Shown: piece by piece, positions 43,599-52,774 of the stretch | Layout: each line of letters opens with the position of its first letter | Numbering within the stretch: position 1 is the first letter of the stretch | Notes under the pieces: model-generated | Databases searched by the model: none | What the model saw: the letters and a program-made list of their open reading frames with translations, nothing else | What the model was told of the DNA's origin: nothing | From: Flavobacterium psychrophilum | GTDB taxonomy: Bacteria > Bacteroidota > Bacteroidia > Flavobacteriales > Flavobacteriaceae | NCBI GenBank assembly: GCA_945862065.1 | Contig: CAMAWT010000012.1 | Coordinates: 15,021 to 79,020, forward strand | Reading direction: 5' to 3' | DNA: 64,000 bases | Program-made: the position numbers and the translations under genes

Positions 43599-45458
43599 AT
43601 GTCAAGTATTATTCAATTACTTCCTGATCATGTTGCCAATCAGATTGCTGCCGGAGAAGTAGTTCAACGACCTGCCTCTGTTGTAAAAGAATTACTTGAA
43701 AACGCCGTAGATGCAAGAGCCACAGATATAAAGTTAATCATAAAAGATGCTGGGAAGTCTTTGATTCAAGTAATTGATAACGGTCTCGGAATGAGTGTTA
43801 CCGATTCAAGACTTTGTTTTGAAAGACACGCAACTTCCAAAATTAGACACGCAGAAGATTTATTTTCTTTACATACAAAGGGATTTAGAGGTGAAGCATT
43901 AGCTTCCATTGCAGCGATTGCTCATGTTGAAATGAAAACTAAGCAAGATCAAGATGAATTGGGAACTCATATTATCATTGAAGGAAGTAAATTTATTTCG
44001 CAAGAGCCAGCCGTTTTACCAAAAGGAACTTCCTTTGCTGTTAAAAATTTATTTTTTAATATTCCGGCGCGAAGAAATTTTTTGAAATCAGAAACGGTAG
44101 AAATGCGTCATATTGTTGATGAATTTCAGCGGGTAGCTTTGGCGCACCCATCAATTTATTTTACTATGTATCACAATGGAAGTGAGCATTTTAATTTACC
44201 ATTTTCAAATTTTAGACAACGAATTGTAAGTATTTTTTCTGGTAAAACGAATGAAAAATTAGTACCAGTACAAGAAGATACCGAAATTATTTCTATCGAA
44301 GGATTTGTTGGAAAACCTGAATTTTCGAAGAAAAATAAAGGTGAACAATTTTTCTTTGTAAATAATCGTTACATCAAAAGTCCCTATTTGCACCATGCGA
44401 TAATGTCAGCATATGATGGTTTGTTAAAAGATGGTTCGCAACCTACTTACTTTTTATATTTAAATGTTCCGCCGCACACCATCGATATCAATATTCATCC
44501 CACAAAAACCGAAATTAAGTTTGATAATGAATCGGCTTTATACGCCATTCTTCGTTCTGCTGTTAAGCATAGTTTAGGACAATTTAATGTGGCGCCCATT
44601 TTAGATTTTGACAGAGACCCAAATTTAGACACACCTTATAATTACAAAGACACCAAGGCAAGTTATCCGACGATACAGGTGGATAGTAATTTCAATCCGT
44701 TTGCAAATGAAAAACCAACAAAATCATTTGTTGAAAAAACGCATTCAGTTTCAAATTACAAGAAAGAAATCCAACCCAATTGGGAAAGTCTATATGTTGG
44801 ATTAAAGCAAGATACCGAAGAATTAGAAGGAAATATTTTTGAAAATGATGTAGTAACAGCTTCATTATTTGATGATAAAGAAGAGGAACAAACCGTTACC
44901 AAAACCTATCAAATTCACAAAAAGTATATTGTTAGCCCCATAAAATCTGGGATGATTATTGTTGATCAACAACGTGCACATCAACGGATTTTGTACGAAC
45001 AATTTCTGACCAACATGACCATTCAGCATGCATCTAGTCAGCAGTTATTATTTCCATTAGAACTGAATTTTTCACAAAATGACATGAAATTAATTCTCGA
45101 GTTGATTCCGTCGTTAGAAACAACAGGATTTGTATTTGGTACTGTTACAAATGATTCTGTTCAAATTTCTGGAATTCCAGTAAATACTTCAGAAAGAGAA
45201 GTTTCAAAAGTTTTAGATCAATTAATAACTGATTTATCAGGAGGTATTCCAGAAAATAGTTTTAGTCAAAATGATACGATTGCAAAGTCGATTGCAAAAA
45301 GTTTAGCTATAAAAACGGGTGCTTTTTTAACAGAGCGAGAGCAAGAAAATGTTGTAAATAATCTTTTTGCTTGCAAAGACCCAAATGTATCGCCTTTTCA
45401 GAAACCCACTTTTATCACAATGAGAGTTGATGATATTGATAAAAAATTTAAACTATGA
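43599..45458 (+). CDS. mutL: DNA mismatch repair protein MutL
   Basis: 619 aa. GHKL ATPase domain (residues 1-330) with 'VVKELLENAVDARATDI', 'DNGLGM' and 'FRGEALASIAAIA'. The C-terminal dimerisation domain carries a 'SIAKSLAIKTGA' and a final 'CKDPNVSPFQKPTFI' segment. The endonuclease DQHAxxER motif appears as 'DQQRAHQRILYEQF', degenerate in form but in the right place. Its last bases overlap the first rhomboid start (ATGA). Confidence 0.95.
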   Translation: MSSIIQLLPDHVANQIAAGEVVQRPASVVKELLENAVDARATDIKLIIKDAGKSLIQVIDNGLGMSVTDSRLCFERHATSKIRHAEDLFSLHTKGFRGEALASIAAIAHVEMKTKQDQDELGTHIIIEGSKFISQEPAVLPKGTSFAVKNLFFNIPARRNFLKSETVEMRHIVDEFQRVALAHPSIYFTMYHNGSEHFNLPFSNFRQRIVSIFSGKTNEKLVPVQEDTEIISIEGFVGKPEFSKKNKGEQFFFVNNRYIKSPYLHHAIMSAYDGLLKDGSQPTYFLYLNVPPHTIDINIHPTKTEIKFDNESALYAILRSAVKHSLGQFNVAPILDFDRDPNLDTPYNYKDTKASYPTIQVDSNFNPFANEKPTKSFVEKTHSVSNYKKEIQPNWESLYVGLKQDTEELEGNIFENDVVTASLFDDKEEEQTVTKTYQIHKKYIVSPIKSGMIIVDQQRAHQRILYEQFLTNMTIQHASSQQLLFPLELNFSQNDMKLILELIPSLETTGFVFGTVTNDSVQISGIPVNTSEREVSKVLDQLITDLSGGIPENSFSQNDTIAKSIAKSLAIKTGAFLTEREQENVVNNLFACKDPNVSPFQKPTFITMRVDDIDKKFKL

Positions 45459-46258
45459 TGAATGTAACCCCTTTTGTAAAGCAACTTTTGATTATCAATA
45501 TTGTTTTTTTCATTGGCTCGCAATTGGTTCCCATGGCAAATGAATATTTTGCTTTGTATTATTTTGAAAATACTTCTTTTAGATTTTGGCAACCGTTAAC
45601 AAGCATGTTTATGCATGCCAATTTAATGCACATTTTTTTCAATATGTTTGCATTATATTCCTTTGGTAGTGCTTTGGAACATTTTTGGGGAGGCAACAAA
45701 TTTTTATTTTTTTATATATCATGTGGTTTGGGTTCTGCCTTTTTGCATATTTTAGAGAATTATTTTCAAATTCATGCGTTAATTGATAGTGTTAGTAGTT
45801 TAAATTTGTCACCATCCGATTTAAAATATCTCTTAAATGCTGATTTAAGCAGCGTTTTTGATGAATCAAATAAAATGATTCCAAGTGCTGTGAAAACAAT
45901 TTTGGATGCTGCTCAATGTAGTCAAGAGCAATACAATAACTTGGCCGAAGCGAATGCAATGGTAAGATCAACAGCCGTTGGAGCTTCTGGTGCAATATAT
46001 GGATTGCTTGTTGCGTTTGCATTTATGTTTCCTGATGCAAAACTTGGAATTATGTTTATACCGATTCCAATAAAAGCCATGTATTTTGTACCTGCTTTGT
46101 TATGTTTGGATTTGTTTTTAGGATTTAAAGGAGGCTCACTTTTTGGTGCTGGCAGTACAGGAATTGCCCATTTTGCTCATATAGGCGGAGCCATAACAGG
46201 TTTTATCATGATGTGGTTTTGGAAAAAAAATCAGTTTAATAAAAATCGTTGGAATTAA
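45455..46258 (+). CDS. Rhomboid-family intramembrane serine protease, with extra loop
   Basis: 267 aa from ATG 45455 (ATG 45458 is equally possible). Six helices. 'FMHANLMHIFFNMFALYSFG' is the family's HxxxxHxxxN region, catalytic Ser178 in GASGAIYG, His242 in AHIGGAITG. An extra segment of about 70 residues (101-172) sits between helices 3 and 4. Cleaves membrane proteins within the bilayer. Start overlaps the mutL stop. Confidence 0.93.
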   Translation: MMNVTPFVKQLLIINIVFFIGSQLVPMANEYFALYYFENTSFRFWQPLTSMFMHANLMHIFFNMFALYSFGSALEHFWGGNKFLFFYISCGLGSAFLHILENYFQIHALIDSVSSLNLSPSDLKYLLNADLSSVFDESNKMIPSAVKTILDAAQCSQEQYNNLAEANAMVRSTAVGASGAIYGLLVAFAFMFPDAKLGIMFIPIPIKAMYFVPALLCLDLFLGFKGGSLFGAGSTGIAHFAHIGGAITGFIMMWFWKKNQFNKNRWN

Positions 46259-46268
46259 AATAAAAGAG

Positions 46269-47135
46269 ATGAATATATTTAATGATTTATCATATCAGTA
46301 TAAAAAGGGCGGCGTTTCCAATAAAATTATTTTTTGGAATGTTGGCGCTTTTTTACTGTCGTTTTTATTCTTTTATCAATTCAAATTAGGCATTTTTGAT
46401 TTTCCAAATTGGTTAACATTGGACTCAAGTCCTGAAATGCTAATCTATCAGCCTTGGACTTTGTTAACGTATGCTTTTCTGCATTCTGGCTTTTTACATC
46501 TGTTTTTTAACATGATGATTCTGAATTTTTCAAATCAACTTTTTCTGACTTTTTTCTCACAAAAACAATTGATTGGTTTATATGTTTTAAGTGCTGTTTT
46601 TGCAGGATTTTGCTTTGTTGGCGCTTATTTTTTCATAGGGGATTCGTCCAAAATTATCGGTGCATCTGGAGCTGTGATGGCAATTTTGGTTGCAACCACT
46701 ACCTACCGACCCTTAATGGAAGTACGTTTGTTGTTTTTTGGAACTATTAAACTTTGGTATGTAACCGCTTTTATTATATTGTTAGACGCCATGCAAATAT
46801 TGGTTGAAAACACAGGAGGACATGTGGCACATATTGCAGGGTCACTTTTTGGATTTATTTTTGTGAAATTATTGCTAAATGGTATTGATGTAACCAAAAT
46901 AGTTTCAAATAGTACTGATTTTGTTGTACATTTATTCTATCCAAAATCAAAAACGCCTTTTAAAAAAGTATATACATCGGCTCACAAAAAAGTTCCAATT
47001 GTGAGAAAAAGTAATATTGTCATTAAAGATAAAGTCCAACAACAAATTGATGATATTTTGGATAAAATAAGCAAATCGGGGTACGATAGTTTAACGGCCA
47101 CTGAAAAAGAATTTTTATTTAAGGCGGGTAAATAG
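46269..47135 (+). CDS. Second rhomboid-family intramembrane serine protease
   Basis: 288 aa. 'FLHSGFLHLFFNMMILNF', catalytic Ser133 in GASGAVMA and His188 in 'GHVAHIAGSLFGF'. It lacks the 70-residue loop seen in its neighbour but has a C-terminal cytosolic tail of about 75 residues, ending in a conserved-looking 'ILDKISKSGYDSLTATEKEFLFKAG'. That ending is typical of flavobacterial rhomboids. Lies 11 bp after the first rhomboid gene. Confidence 0.93.
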   Translation: MNIFNDLSYQYKKGGVSNKIIFWNVGAFLLSFLFFYQFKLGIFDFPNWLTLDSSPEMLIYQPWTLLTYAFLHSGFLHLFFNMMILNFSNQLFLTFFSQKQLIGLYVLSAVFAGFCFVGAYFFIGDSSKIIGASGAVMAILVATTTYRPLMEVRLLFFGTIKLWYVTAFIILLDAMQILVENTGGHVAHIAGSLFGFIFVKLLLNGIDVTKIVSNSTDFVVHLFYPKSKTPFKKVYTSAHKKVPIVRKSNIVIKDKVQQQIDDILDKISKSGYDSLTATEKEFLFKAGK

Positions 47136-47140
47136 TTGAT

Positions 47141-48190
47141 ATGAAAAAGTTGTCTTGGTTTAATAAATTGATTTTCATTTTTAATATAGTTTTGACTGTA
47201 TTGACATTTCTTGCTTATGTTTTACCTTTTTTAGCTCCCAAATTTTTTCCGATTTTATCTGTATTGACTCTTATTTTACCTTTATTTTTAATATTGAATG
47301 CCTTGTTTTTCTTGTATTGGTTACTTCAATTGAAACGTCAATTGATTTTATCGGGCATCTTGTTAGTTATCGGGATAACCTTTATTAATAAATTCTATAA
47401 ATTTTCAACCATTGATAATGAAAAAGTGGAGAGTGATTTTGTGGTGATGAGTTATAATGTGCGCCTTTTTAATTTATTTAATTGGATACCGAGAGAAGGC
47501 GTTGCAAAAGATATTCACACTTTTATAAATGATCAAAATCCGGATATTTTATGCATTCAAGAATATTCTGAAAATGCAAAAGTTGATTTAAGGGTTTACA
47601 AGCATAAATTTATTTATATGCAAGGAAACAAAATCAAAACCGGACAAGCTATTTTTTCGAAATTCCCAATTATAAATGATGGAAATATTGAACTTCCAGA
47701 CTCAGATAATTCTATTATTTATGCAGATATTAGAAAAGGAAAAGATACCATTAGGGTTTATGATATGCATTTACAATCAATAAAAATCACACCCGATGTA
47801 AATGAAATTCAAGAAAATGTAAATGCAATTAATAAACAAAAATCTCAAATGGTAATGAAGCGAATTAGCAATGCTTTTACCAAGCAACAATTGCAAGCGG
47901 AGATTCTTCGAAACCATAAAAATGAATGTAGCTATCCAATTATTATGTGCGGAGACATGAATAACAGTGCTTTTTCTTATGTTTACCGAAGTATCAAAGG
48001 GAATTTAAATGATTGTTTTGAAGAAGCTGGAAAAGGTTTTGGTGAAACGTATAATTTCAAATATTACCCTGCTCGAATTGATTATATTTTTGCTGATAAG
48101 AAAATGAAAGTTCAACATTTTTCAAATTTTCCAGAAATTAAAAATTCAGATCATTATCCAATAATGGCACGACTGAATATTGAGCAATAA
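47141..48190 (+). CDS. Endonuclease/exonuclease/phosphatase family membrane protein
   Basis: 349 aa. Three N-terminal helices (about 9-85) anchor an EEP domain: 'VVMSYNVRLFNLF', 'PDILCIQEYSE', 'IRVYDMHLQSIKI', 'IIMCGDMNNSAFS', 'RIDYIFADKKM' and 'SDHYPIMARL' supply the metal and catalytic residues. Could hydrolyse nucleic acid, lipid or inositol phosphates; the target is open. 6 bp after the second rhomboid gene, so mutL-rhomboid-rhomboid-EEP form one transcript. Confidence 0.9.
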   Translation: MKKLSWFNKLIFIFNIVLTVLTFLAYVLPFLAPKFFPILSVLTLILPLFLILNALFFLYWLLQLKRQLILSGILLVIGITFINKFYKFSTIDNEKVESDFVVMSYNVRLFNLFNWIPREGVAKDIHTFINDQNPDILCIQEYSENAKVDLRVYKHKFIYMQGNKIKTGQAIFSKFPIINDGNIELPDSDNSIIYADIRKGKDTIRVYDMHLQSIKITPDVNEIQENVNAINKQKSQMVMKRISNAFTKQQLQAEILRNHKNECSYPIIMCGDMNNSAFSYVYRSIKGNLNDCFEEAGKGFGETYNFKYYPARIDYIFADKKMKVQHFSNFPEIKNSDHYPIMARLNIEQ

Positions 48191-48808
48191 TTACGGTAAA
48201 TTTTGATTTTGTAAGTATTCTTTGGCGCTTCTACCTTCATTAAACAATAAATCTAGAATACTTAAATTATTGATAAAACCATGTTTATCGTCAAAAACTT
48301 GGGTGTATTTTGAAAAATTTGAAACGTCTTTTTTTCCGTTTGCTAAATGTCTAAAATCAATTTGATCTGTTGGGTTTGAAAGATATTCAGTAGTTTTTTC
48401 ATATTCCAAAGGAATTCCGATACACTTACTGATGATTTCCATTGCTTTGAAATTCAAATCAAGTAAAAAATCATGTTTTTTTTCAAATATTTGACGAAAA
48501 TCATCCTCGAAATATTCAAAATACGGAGAACTTCTGTAAGCCGCATCTAACGATTTAAAATGTTGTTTTTGCCAATTAAAATCGTATTCAATTTTGACAT
48601 CTTTTGTTTTTTGATGTAATTCGATGCTATGTTTTATTGGAATGTTTAGCATTTGTAATCCATTCGGACTATAAATGTACATTCGGTTTCTATTGGTTTG
48701 TTTCTGAAAATTATCTTCCGTTTCAAAAGTAATTTCAGTTGCCTGAACCATCTTTACATAATGACTTATGGACGGAAAATACGTTGGCTGTAATAAAATA
48801 GTATTCAT
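48191..48808 (-). CDS. WbqC-family protein
   Basis: 205 aa. 'LLQPTYFPSISHYVKMVQATEITFETEDNFQKQTNRNRMYIYSPNGLQMLNIPIKH' is the WbqC signature. Members are found in polysaccharide clusters and in this conserved parA-lepB operon of Bacteroidetes; function not firmly known. Its stop is directly adjacent to the stop of the convergent EEP gene, leaving no room for a terminator. Confidence 0.9.
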   Translation of the reverse strand: MNTILLQPTYFPSISHYVKMVQATEITFETEDNFQKQTNRNRMYIYSPNGLQMLNIPIKHSIELHQKTKDVKIEYDFNWQKQHFKSLDAAYRSSPYFEYFEDDFRQIFEKKHDFLLDLNFKAMEIISKCIGIPLEYEKTTEYLSNPTDQIDFRHLANGKKDVSNFSKYTQVFDDKHGFINNLSILDLLFNEGRSAKEYLQNQNLP

Positions 48809-48826
48809 TTTAGAACTTAAAAAATG

Positions 48827-50530
48827 TTAGCTATTTTTCTCTTTTTTCTTGTTCCAAAAATATATACCAACATTATAAGCAACCAATAAGAAAAGGAATA
48901 TTTTAAAATAGGATTGTGGCTGACCTTCTCCACTTACAGTTGTAAACAATCGATCCCAACGAATTTTATTCAATCCTTTGCCATTTGTATCCCAACTCAT
49001 CCAAATAAAAATAGGTTTTCCTACCACGTGGTCATCGGGTGTAAACCCAAAATAACGAGCGTCCAAAGAGTTGTGACGGTTGTCTCCCATCATCCAATAG
49101 TAATCTTTTTTGAATGTGTAACAGTTTGTTTTGGTGTTATTTATAAAAATATCACTGCCTACAACTTTTAAAGTATTTCCTTCATATTCGGTGATTATTT
49201 TTTTATAAAGAGGTAAATCTTTTATATTTAATGTAATTGTAGCACCACTTTTCGGAATATAGATTGGACCAAAATTATCATTATTCCATGTGAAATCTTT
49301 TGCAATAACTCCGTCTTTATGATCTGGAAAAACACCATCTTCGCCACCTTTATTGATATATCGTGTAATAGAAGCTACTTCTGAATCTCGCTTCATCATT
49401 TCAACTTTCTCAAAAGTTAGGTTCATGTTCAGCATATTAGGTTCACCTTCCATTTGAAACTTTGCCGCATCGTCTTGTCTAACAGAACCAGTAACAGTTA
49501 CTGTTGATGAATCACGTTTTACCTCATTTAAATTGGCATTGGTCATCATGTATTTTTGTACCTCACCGTTATCCCAAAAAGCCGCTTTAATTTTGTAAAA
49601 AGGGCTGTACTCTGTAATATCATATCGATCTAACAATTCTTGATTTAAAGGAATTTTTGTTGTTACGGTATGAAAATATTGTGGTTTTGCACGTTCTGGT
49701 AAAATCAATTCTTTGTCATTGATGAAAATGATTCCGTCTTTTATCTGAAGATTATCGCCGGGTATTCCGACGCAACGTTTTACATAATTGGTTTTTTTGT
49801 CAATTGGTTTGTCATATCTTTTATCTGCTGGAAGATACATATTGTAAAGCGTGTCTGTGGGCCAATTGAAAACTACAATATCGTTATTTTTAATACTTTC
49901 AAAACCGGGAAATCTAAAATAAGGAAGTTGCGGTTTGGCTGCATACGATTTTACATTGATAAGTGGTAACGTGTCGTGCACCATTGGCGCTGCAACGGGA
50001 GTCATAGGTGTTCTGGCTCCGTAATTTACTTTACTTACAAAAAGGAAATCGCCAACTAGTAATGATTTTTCAAGCGATGATGTTGGAATTTGAAACGGTT
50101 GAATTAAATAGGTATGAACCAATGTTGCAACTACTATTGCAAACAATATTGAACTAATGGTATCGCCTGTTTTGGTTTTAGCAACAATACTTCTATCCTG
50201 AATGTATTGACTGTCTGAATAATTGATGACAAAAATATACAAGCCAAAAGTTACGATTCCTAAAACAGTATCTTTAGTAGAATTTTTACCAAAACTTCGT
50301 AATGTTTCTATCCAAATAACAGGAAACATGATTAAATTAATTACGGGAATAAATAATAAAACAGTCCACCAAGTGGGTCTGTTTATTATTTTCATGAGAA
50401 TGATTGCATTATAAACAGGCACAGCAGCTTCCCAAGCTTGTCGTCCTGCTTTGATATACAATTTCCAAGTTCCTAAAAAATGTACTACTTGAATGAGCAA
50501 TATGAATAATAACCATTGATTTACTGACAT
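48827..50530 (-). CDS. lepB: Signal peptidase I, long form with N-terminal membrane domain
   Basis: 567 aa, about 240 longer than E. coli LepB. Residues 1-105 form a separate hydrophobic region resembling DUF5684. The catalytic serine is in PTSSLEKSL (Ser152), the general-base lysine in YVKRCVGIPGD (Lys251). A large insert separates this from the C-terminal box 'MMGDNRHNSLDARYFGFTP'. A last helix (about 545-560) precedes a basic tail. Cleaves signal peptides on the outer face of the inner membrane. Located in the parA-parB-dapB-lepB operon. Confidence 0.95.
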   Translation of the reverse strand: MSVNQWLLFILLIQVVHFLGTWKLYIKAGRQAWEAAVPVYNAIILMKIINRPTWWTVLLFIPVINLIMFPVIWIETLRSFGKNSTKDTVLGIVTFGLYIFVINYSDSQYIQDRSIVAKTKTGDTISSILFAIVVATLVHTYLIQPFQIPTSSLEKSLLVGDFLFVSKVNYGARTPMTPVAAPMVHDTLPLINVKSYAAKPQLPYFRFPGFESIKNNDIVVFNWPTDTLYNMYLPADKRYDKPIDKKTNYVKRCVGIPGDNLQIKDGIIFINDKELILPERAKPQYFHTVTTKIPLNQELLDRYDITEYSPFYKIKAAFWDNGEVQKYMMTNANLNEVKRDSSTVTVTGSVRQDDAAKFQMEGEPNMLNMNLTFEKVEMMKRDSEVASITRYINKGGEDGVFPDHKDGVIAKDFTWNNDNFGPIYIPKSGATITLNIKDLPLYKKIITEYEGNTLKVVGSDIFINNTKTNCYTFKKDYYWMMGDNRHNSLDARYFGFTPDDHVVGKPIFIWMSWDTNGKGLNKIRWDRLFTTVSGEGQPQSYFKIFLFLLVAYNVGIYFWNKKKEKNS

Positions 50531-50550
50531 ATATTTTTATTTTAAATTTA

Positions 50551-51249
50551 TTATAATTCTAAAACATCTTTCATTGTAAAGACGCCCTTTTTATTTTGTA
50601 ACCACTCTGCCGCAATAATTGCTCCAAAAGCAAATCCATCTCGATTATGAGCCGTATGTTTTATTTCAATTGTATCAACATCTGATGTGTAATATATTGA
50701 ATGCGTGCCTGGTACAGAATCGATTCGTTTTACATCTATGAAAAGTTCGTTGTCTTTTGGACTTTCAATATTCCATTTAGAATAATCGTTTTCTACCAAA
50801 ATACCATCCGCTAATGTGATAGCTGTACCACTTGGTTTGTCCAATTTTTGTGTATGATGAATTTCTTCCATCGAAACCTTATATTGGTTAAACCGACTCA
50901 TCATTTTAGCCAATTTAGTATTGAGATCAAAAAACAAATTAACTCCTAAGCTAAAATTAGACCCATAAATAAAAGCCCCATCTTTTGCATTACACAATGC
51001 AACCATTTCACCGTAGTGTTCTAGCCAGCCAGTTGTGCCTGAAACAATGGGAATATTGTTGTTCAAACATTCTGAAATATTTTCTACAGCGGCAGTTGGC
51101 ACACTAAAATCAATAGCAACATCGGCATTGAGCAAACCGTCAAATGTATTTTCTTCGGTTTTTTTTAAAACAATTTCATGACCACGTTCCAAAGCAATTC
51201 TTTCAATTACTTTCCCCATTTTGCCATATCCCAGAAGTGCTATTTTCAT
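50551..51249 (-). CDS. dapB: 4-hydroxy-tetrahydrodipicolinate reductase
   Basis: 232 aa. NAD(P)H motif 'LLGYGKMGKVIERIA', 'SGTTGWLEH', 'YGSNFSLGVNLF' and the catalytic 'EIHHTQKLDKPSGTAITLA' (His and Lys). The dinucleotide loop has only G-Y-G-K-M-G, as in short Bacteroidetes DapB. Second-to-last common step to diaminopimelate and lysine. Operon member. Confidence 0.96.
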   Translation of the reverse strand: MKIALLGYGKMGKVIERIALERGHEIVLKKTEENTFDGLLNADVAIDFSVPTAAVENISECLNNNIPIVSGTTGWLEHYGEMVALCNAKDGAFIYGSNFSLGVNLFFDLNTKLAKMMSRFNQYKVSMEEIHHTQKLDKPSGTAITLADGILVENDYSKWNIESPKDNELFIDVKRIDSVPGTHSIYYTSDVDTIEIKHTAHNRDGFAFGAIIAAEWLQNKKGVFTMKDVLEL

Positions 51250-51303
51250 GTGTTATTAGTTGTAATTAAAAAACTTTGTTACAGTTGATACAGTTAAATT
51301 TTT

Positions 51304-51864
51304 CTAAAAATTGAAAGTCAATGCAAAACCAAGATTTTGACTTTTTGACAAATCATCTTCCAATAAATGAGGTTGTAATGATAAATTTTCGTTTACATTA
51401 AATTGTATCAAATGCGCATCAATATTGGCATCTACAATGTTTAAAACATATATACCAACCGTAATTAACAACGATAAATCCCTGTTTTTTTGATAAAATT
51501 TTTGACCAGAAATCAATCGGTCGTTATCAAGATTTGCCAAATCGCCATTAGGATAGCCAGACAATCTGCTAATGTAAGCATCTCTATATCGGTGGTATTT
51601 TGTATTGTTGGATAGATACGAATAAACTCCCGTACCCAAAGCGCCATATACAATAGGAATTTTCCAATATTTTTTGTTATATGCTTGTCCGAGTCCAGGT
51701 ACAATAGCAGAATAAAAAGCTGCTTTTGAAGGCGCCAATGGGTTGATGGTACTTTTTTTTATGGTGTCTGTAATATCCAACTCATTGAACTCTTTTTGTT
51801 GTCCAAATACAAAAGTACTTCCAGCAAAAAGTACACAAAAAATTATATATAAAAAGACTTTCAC
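51304..51864 (-). CDS. DUF5683 domain protein, exported
   Basis: 186 aa. Signal peptide ends near 'FAGSTFVFGQ'. The conserved DUF5683 segment 'PSKAAFYSAIVPGLGQAYNKKYWKIPIVYGALGTGVY' has the PGLGQ-x-YN-x-K-xW-K pattern. The end 'LTFNF' could be a beta-strand of outer-membrane type. Overlaps the parB stop by 1 nt. Unknown function; always with parA/parB/lepB in this group, as I recall. Confidence 0.88.
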   Translation of the reverse strand: MKVFLYIIFCVLFAGSTFVFGQQKEFNELDITDTIKKSTINPLAPSKAAFYSAIVPGLGQAYNKKYWKIPIVYGALGTGVYSYLSNNTKYHRYRDAYISRLSGYPNGDLANLDNDRLISGQKFYQKNRDLSLLITVGIYVLNIVDANIDAHLIQFNVNENLSLQPHLLEDDLSKSQNLGFALTFNF

Positions 51865-52763
51865 TAAGAATTGGTTAATTTGATAATTCTATTAAAGTCT
51901 TCTTCAGAATGAAATGGAATGGATATAGTTCCTTTTCCGTTTGCACTGACTTTAATCTCTACTTTAGACCCAAAAAAAGAATTAATTGCAGCTGTTTGTT
52001 CTGTTTTTATGTCAAATAGTTTATCAGATTTTGGTTTTACAACAGAAGGTTTTTGACCCTCTTGATGTTTTTTTACCAATGCTTCTGTTTCTCGAACAGA
52101 CAAGTTTTGACTCACAATTTTTTGATAAATACCCGATTGAATGTCTTGATCTTCAATAGATATCAATGCTCTACCATGACCCATGCTGATAAATCCATCA
52201 CGAATACCTGTTTGAATAATGGGGTCTAATTTTAATAAACGTAAATAATTGGTAATAGTTGAACGTTTTTTACCCACACGCTCACTCATTTGCTCTTGTG
52301 TTAATTGAATTTCATCAATCAATCGTTGATAAGAAAGTGCAATTTCAATGGGATCCAAATCATGGCGTTGGATATTTTCAACCAATGCCATCACAAGCGA
52401 TTCATTATCATTAGCAATTCTAATGTAGGAAGGTATTGTTTGTAAACCAATCAATTTTGAAGCTCTTAATCTTCGCTCTCCAGAAATTAATTGATATTTA
52501 TTGAAATCTAATTTTCTAACAGTAATAGGCTGAATCACACCAAGTTCTTTGATAGATGTAGCTAATTCTTTCAACGACTCTTCATTGAAATTGCTTCTTG
52601 GTTGAAACGGATTTATTTCAATGGTATCTAGGTCAAGTTCTATAATATTTCCAACAACTTTATCAGCATTTTTATCATTTACAGAAGTTATATCATTTTC
52701 TGGATCTTTCAATAATGCCGATAACCCTCTTCCTAATGCTTGTTTTTTAACTGCTTTTGCCAT
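51864..52763 (-). CDS. parB: Chromosome partitioning protein ParB
   Basis: 299 aa. N-terminal ParB/Spo0J nuclease-like CTPase domain ('IELDLDTIEINPFQPRSNFNEESLKELATSIKELGVIQPITVR' and 'ISGERRLRASKLIG'), then the HTH ('SYQRLIDEIQLTQEQMSERVGKKRSTITNYLRLLKL'), and a C-terminal dimer domain. Binds parS and slides as a CTP clamp. I found no obvious parS palindrome in this window. 11 bp after parA. Confidence 0.95.
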   Translation of the reverse strand: MAKAVKKQALGRGLSALLKDPENDITSVNDKNADKVVGNIIELDLDTIEINPFQPRSNFNEESLKELATSIKELGVIQPITVRKLDFNKYQLISGERRLRASKLIGLQTIPSYIRIANDNESLVMALVENIQRHDLDPIEIALSYQRLIDEIQLTQEQMSERVGKKRSTITNYLRLLKLDPIIQTGIRDGFISMGHGRALISIEDQDIQSGIYQKIVSQNLSVRETEALVKKHQEGQKPSVVKPKSDKLFDIKTEQTAAINSFFGSKVEIKVSANGKGTISIPFHSEEDFNRIIKLTNS

Positions 52764-52774
52764 TTATATAAAAA

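Noticed and set aside
44935..45010. MutL endonuclease motif as fully normal
   Set aside because: It reads DQQRAHQR rather than the canonical DQHAxxER, so nuclease activity is uncertain; I note it without calling the gene broken.
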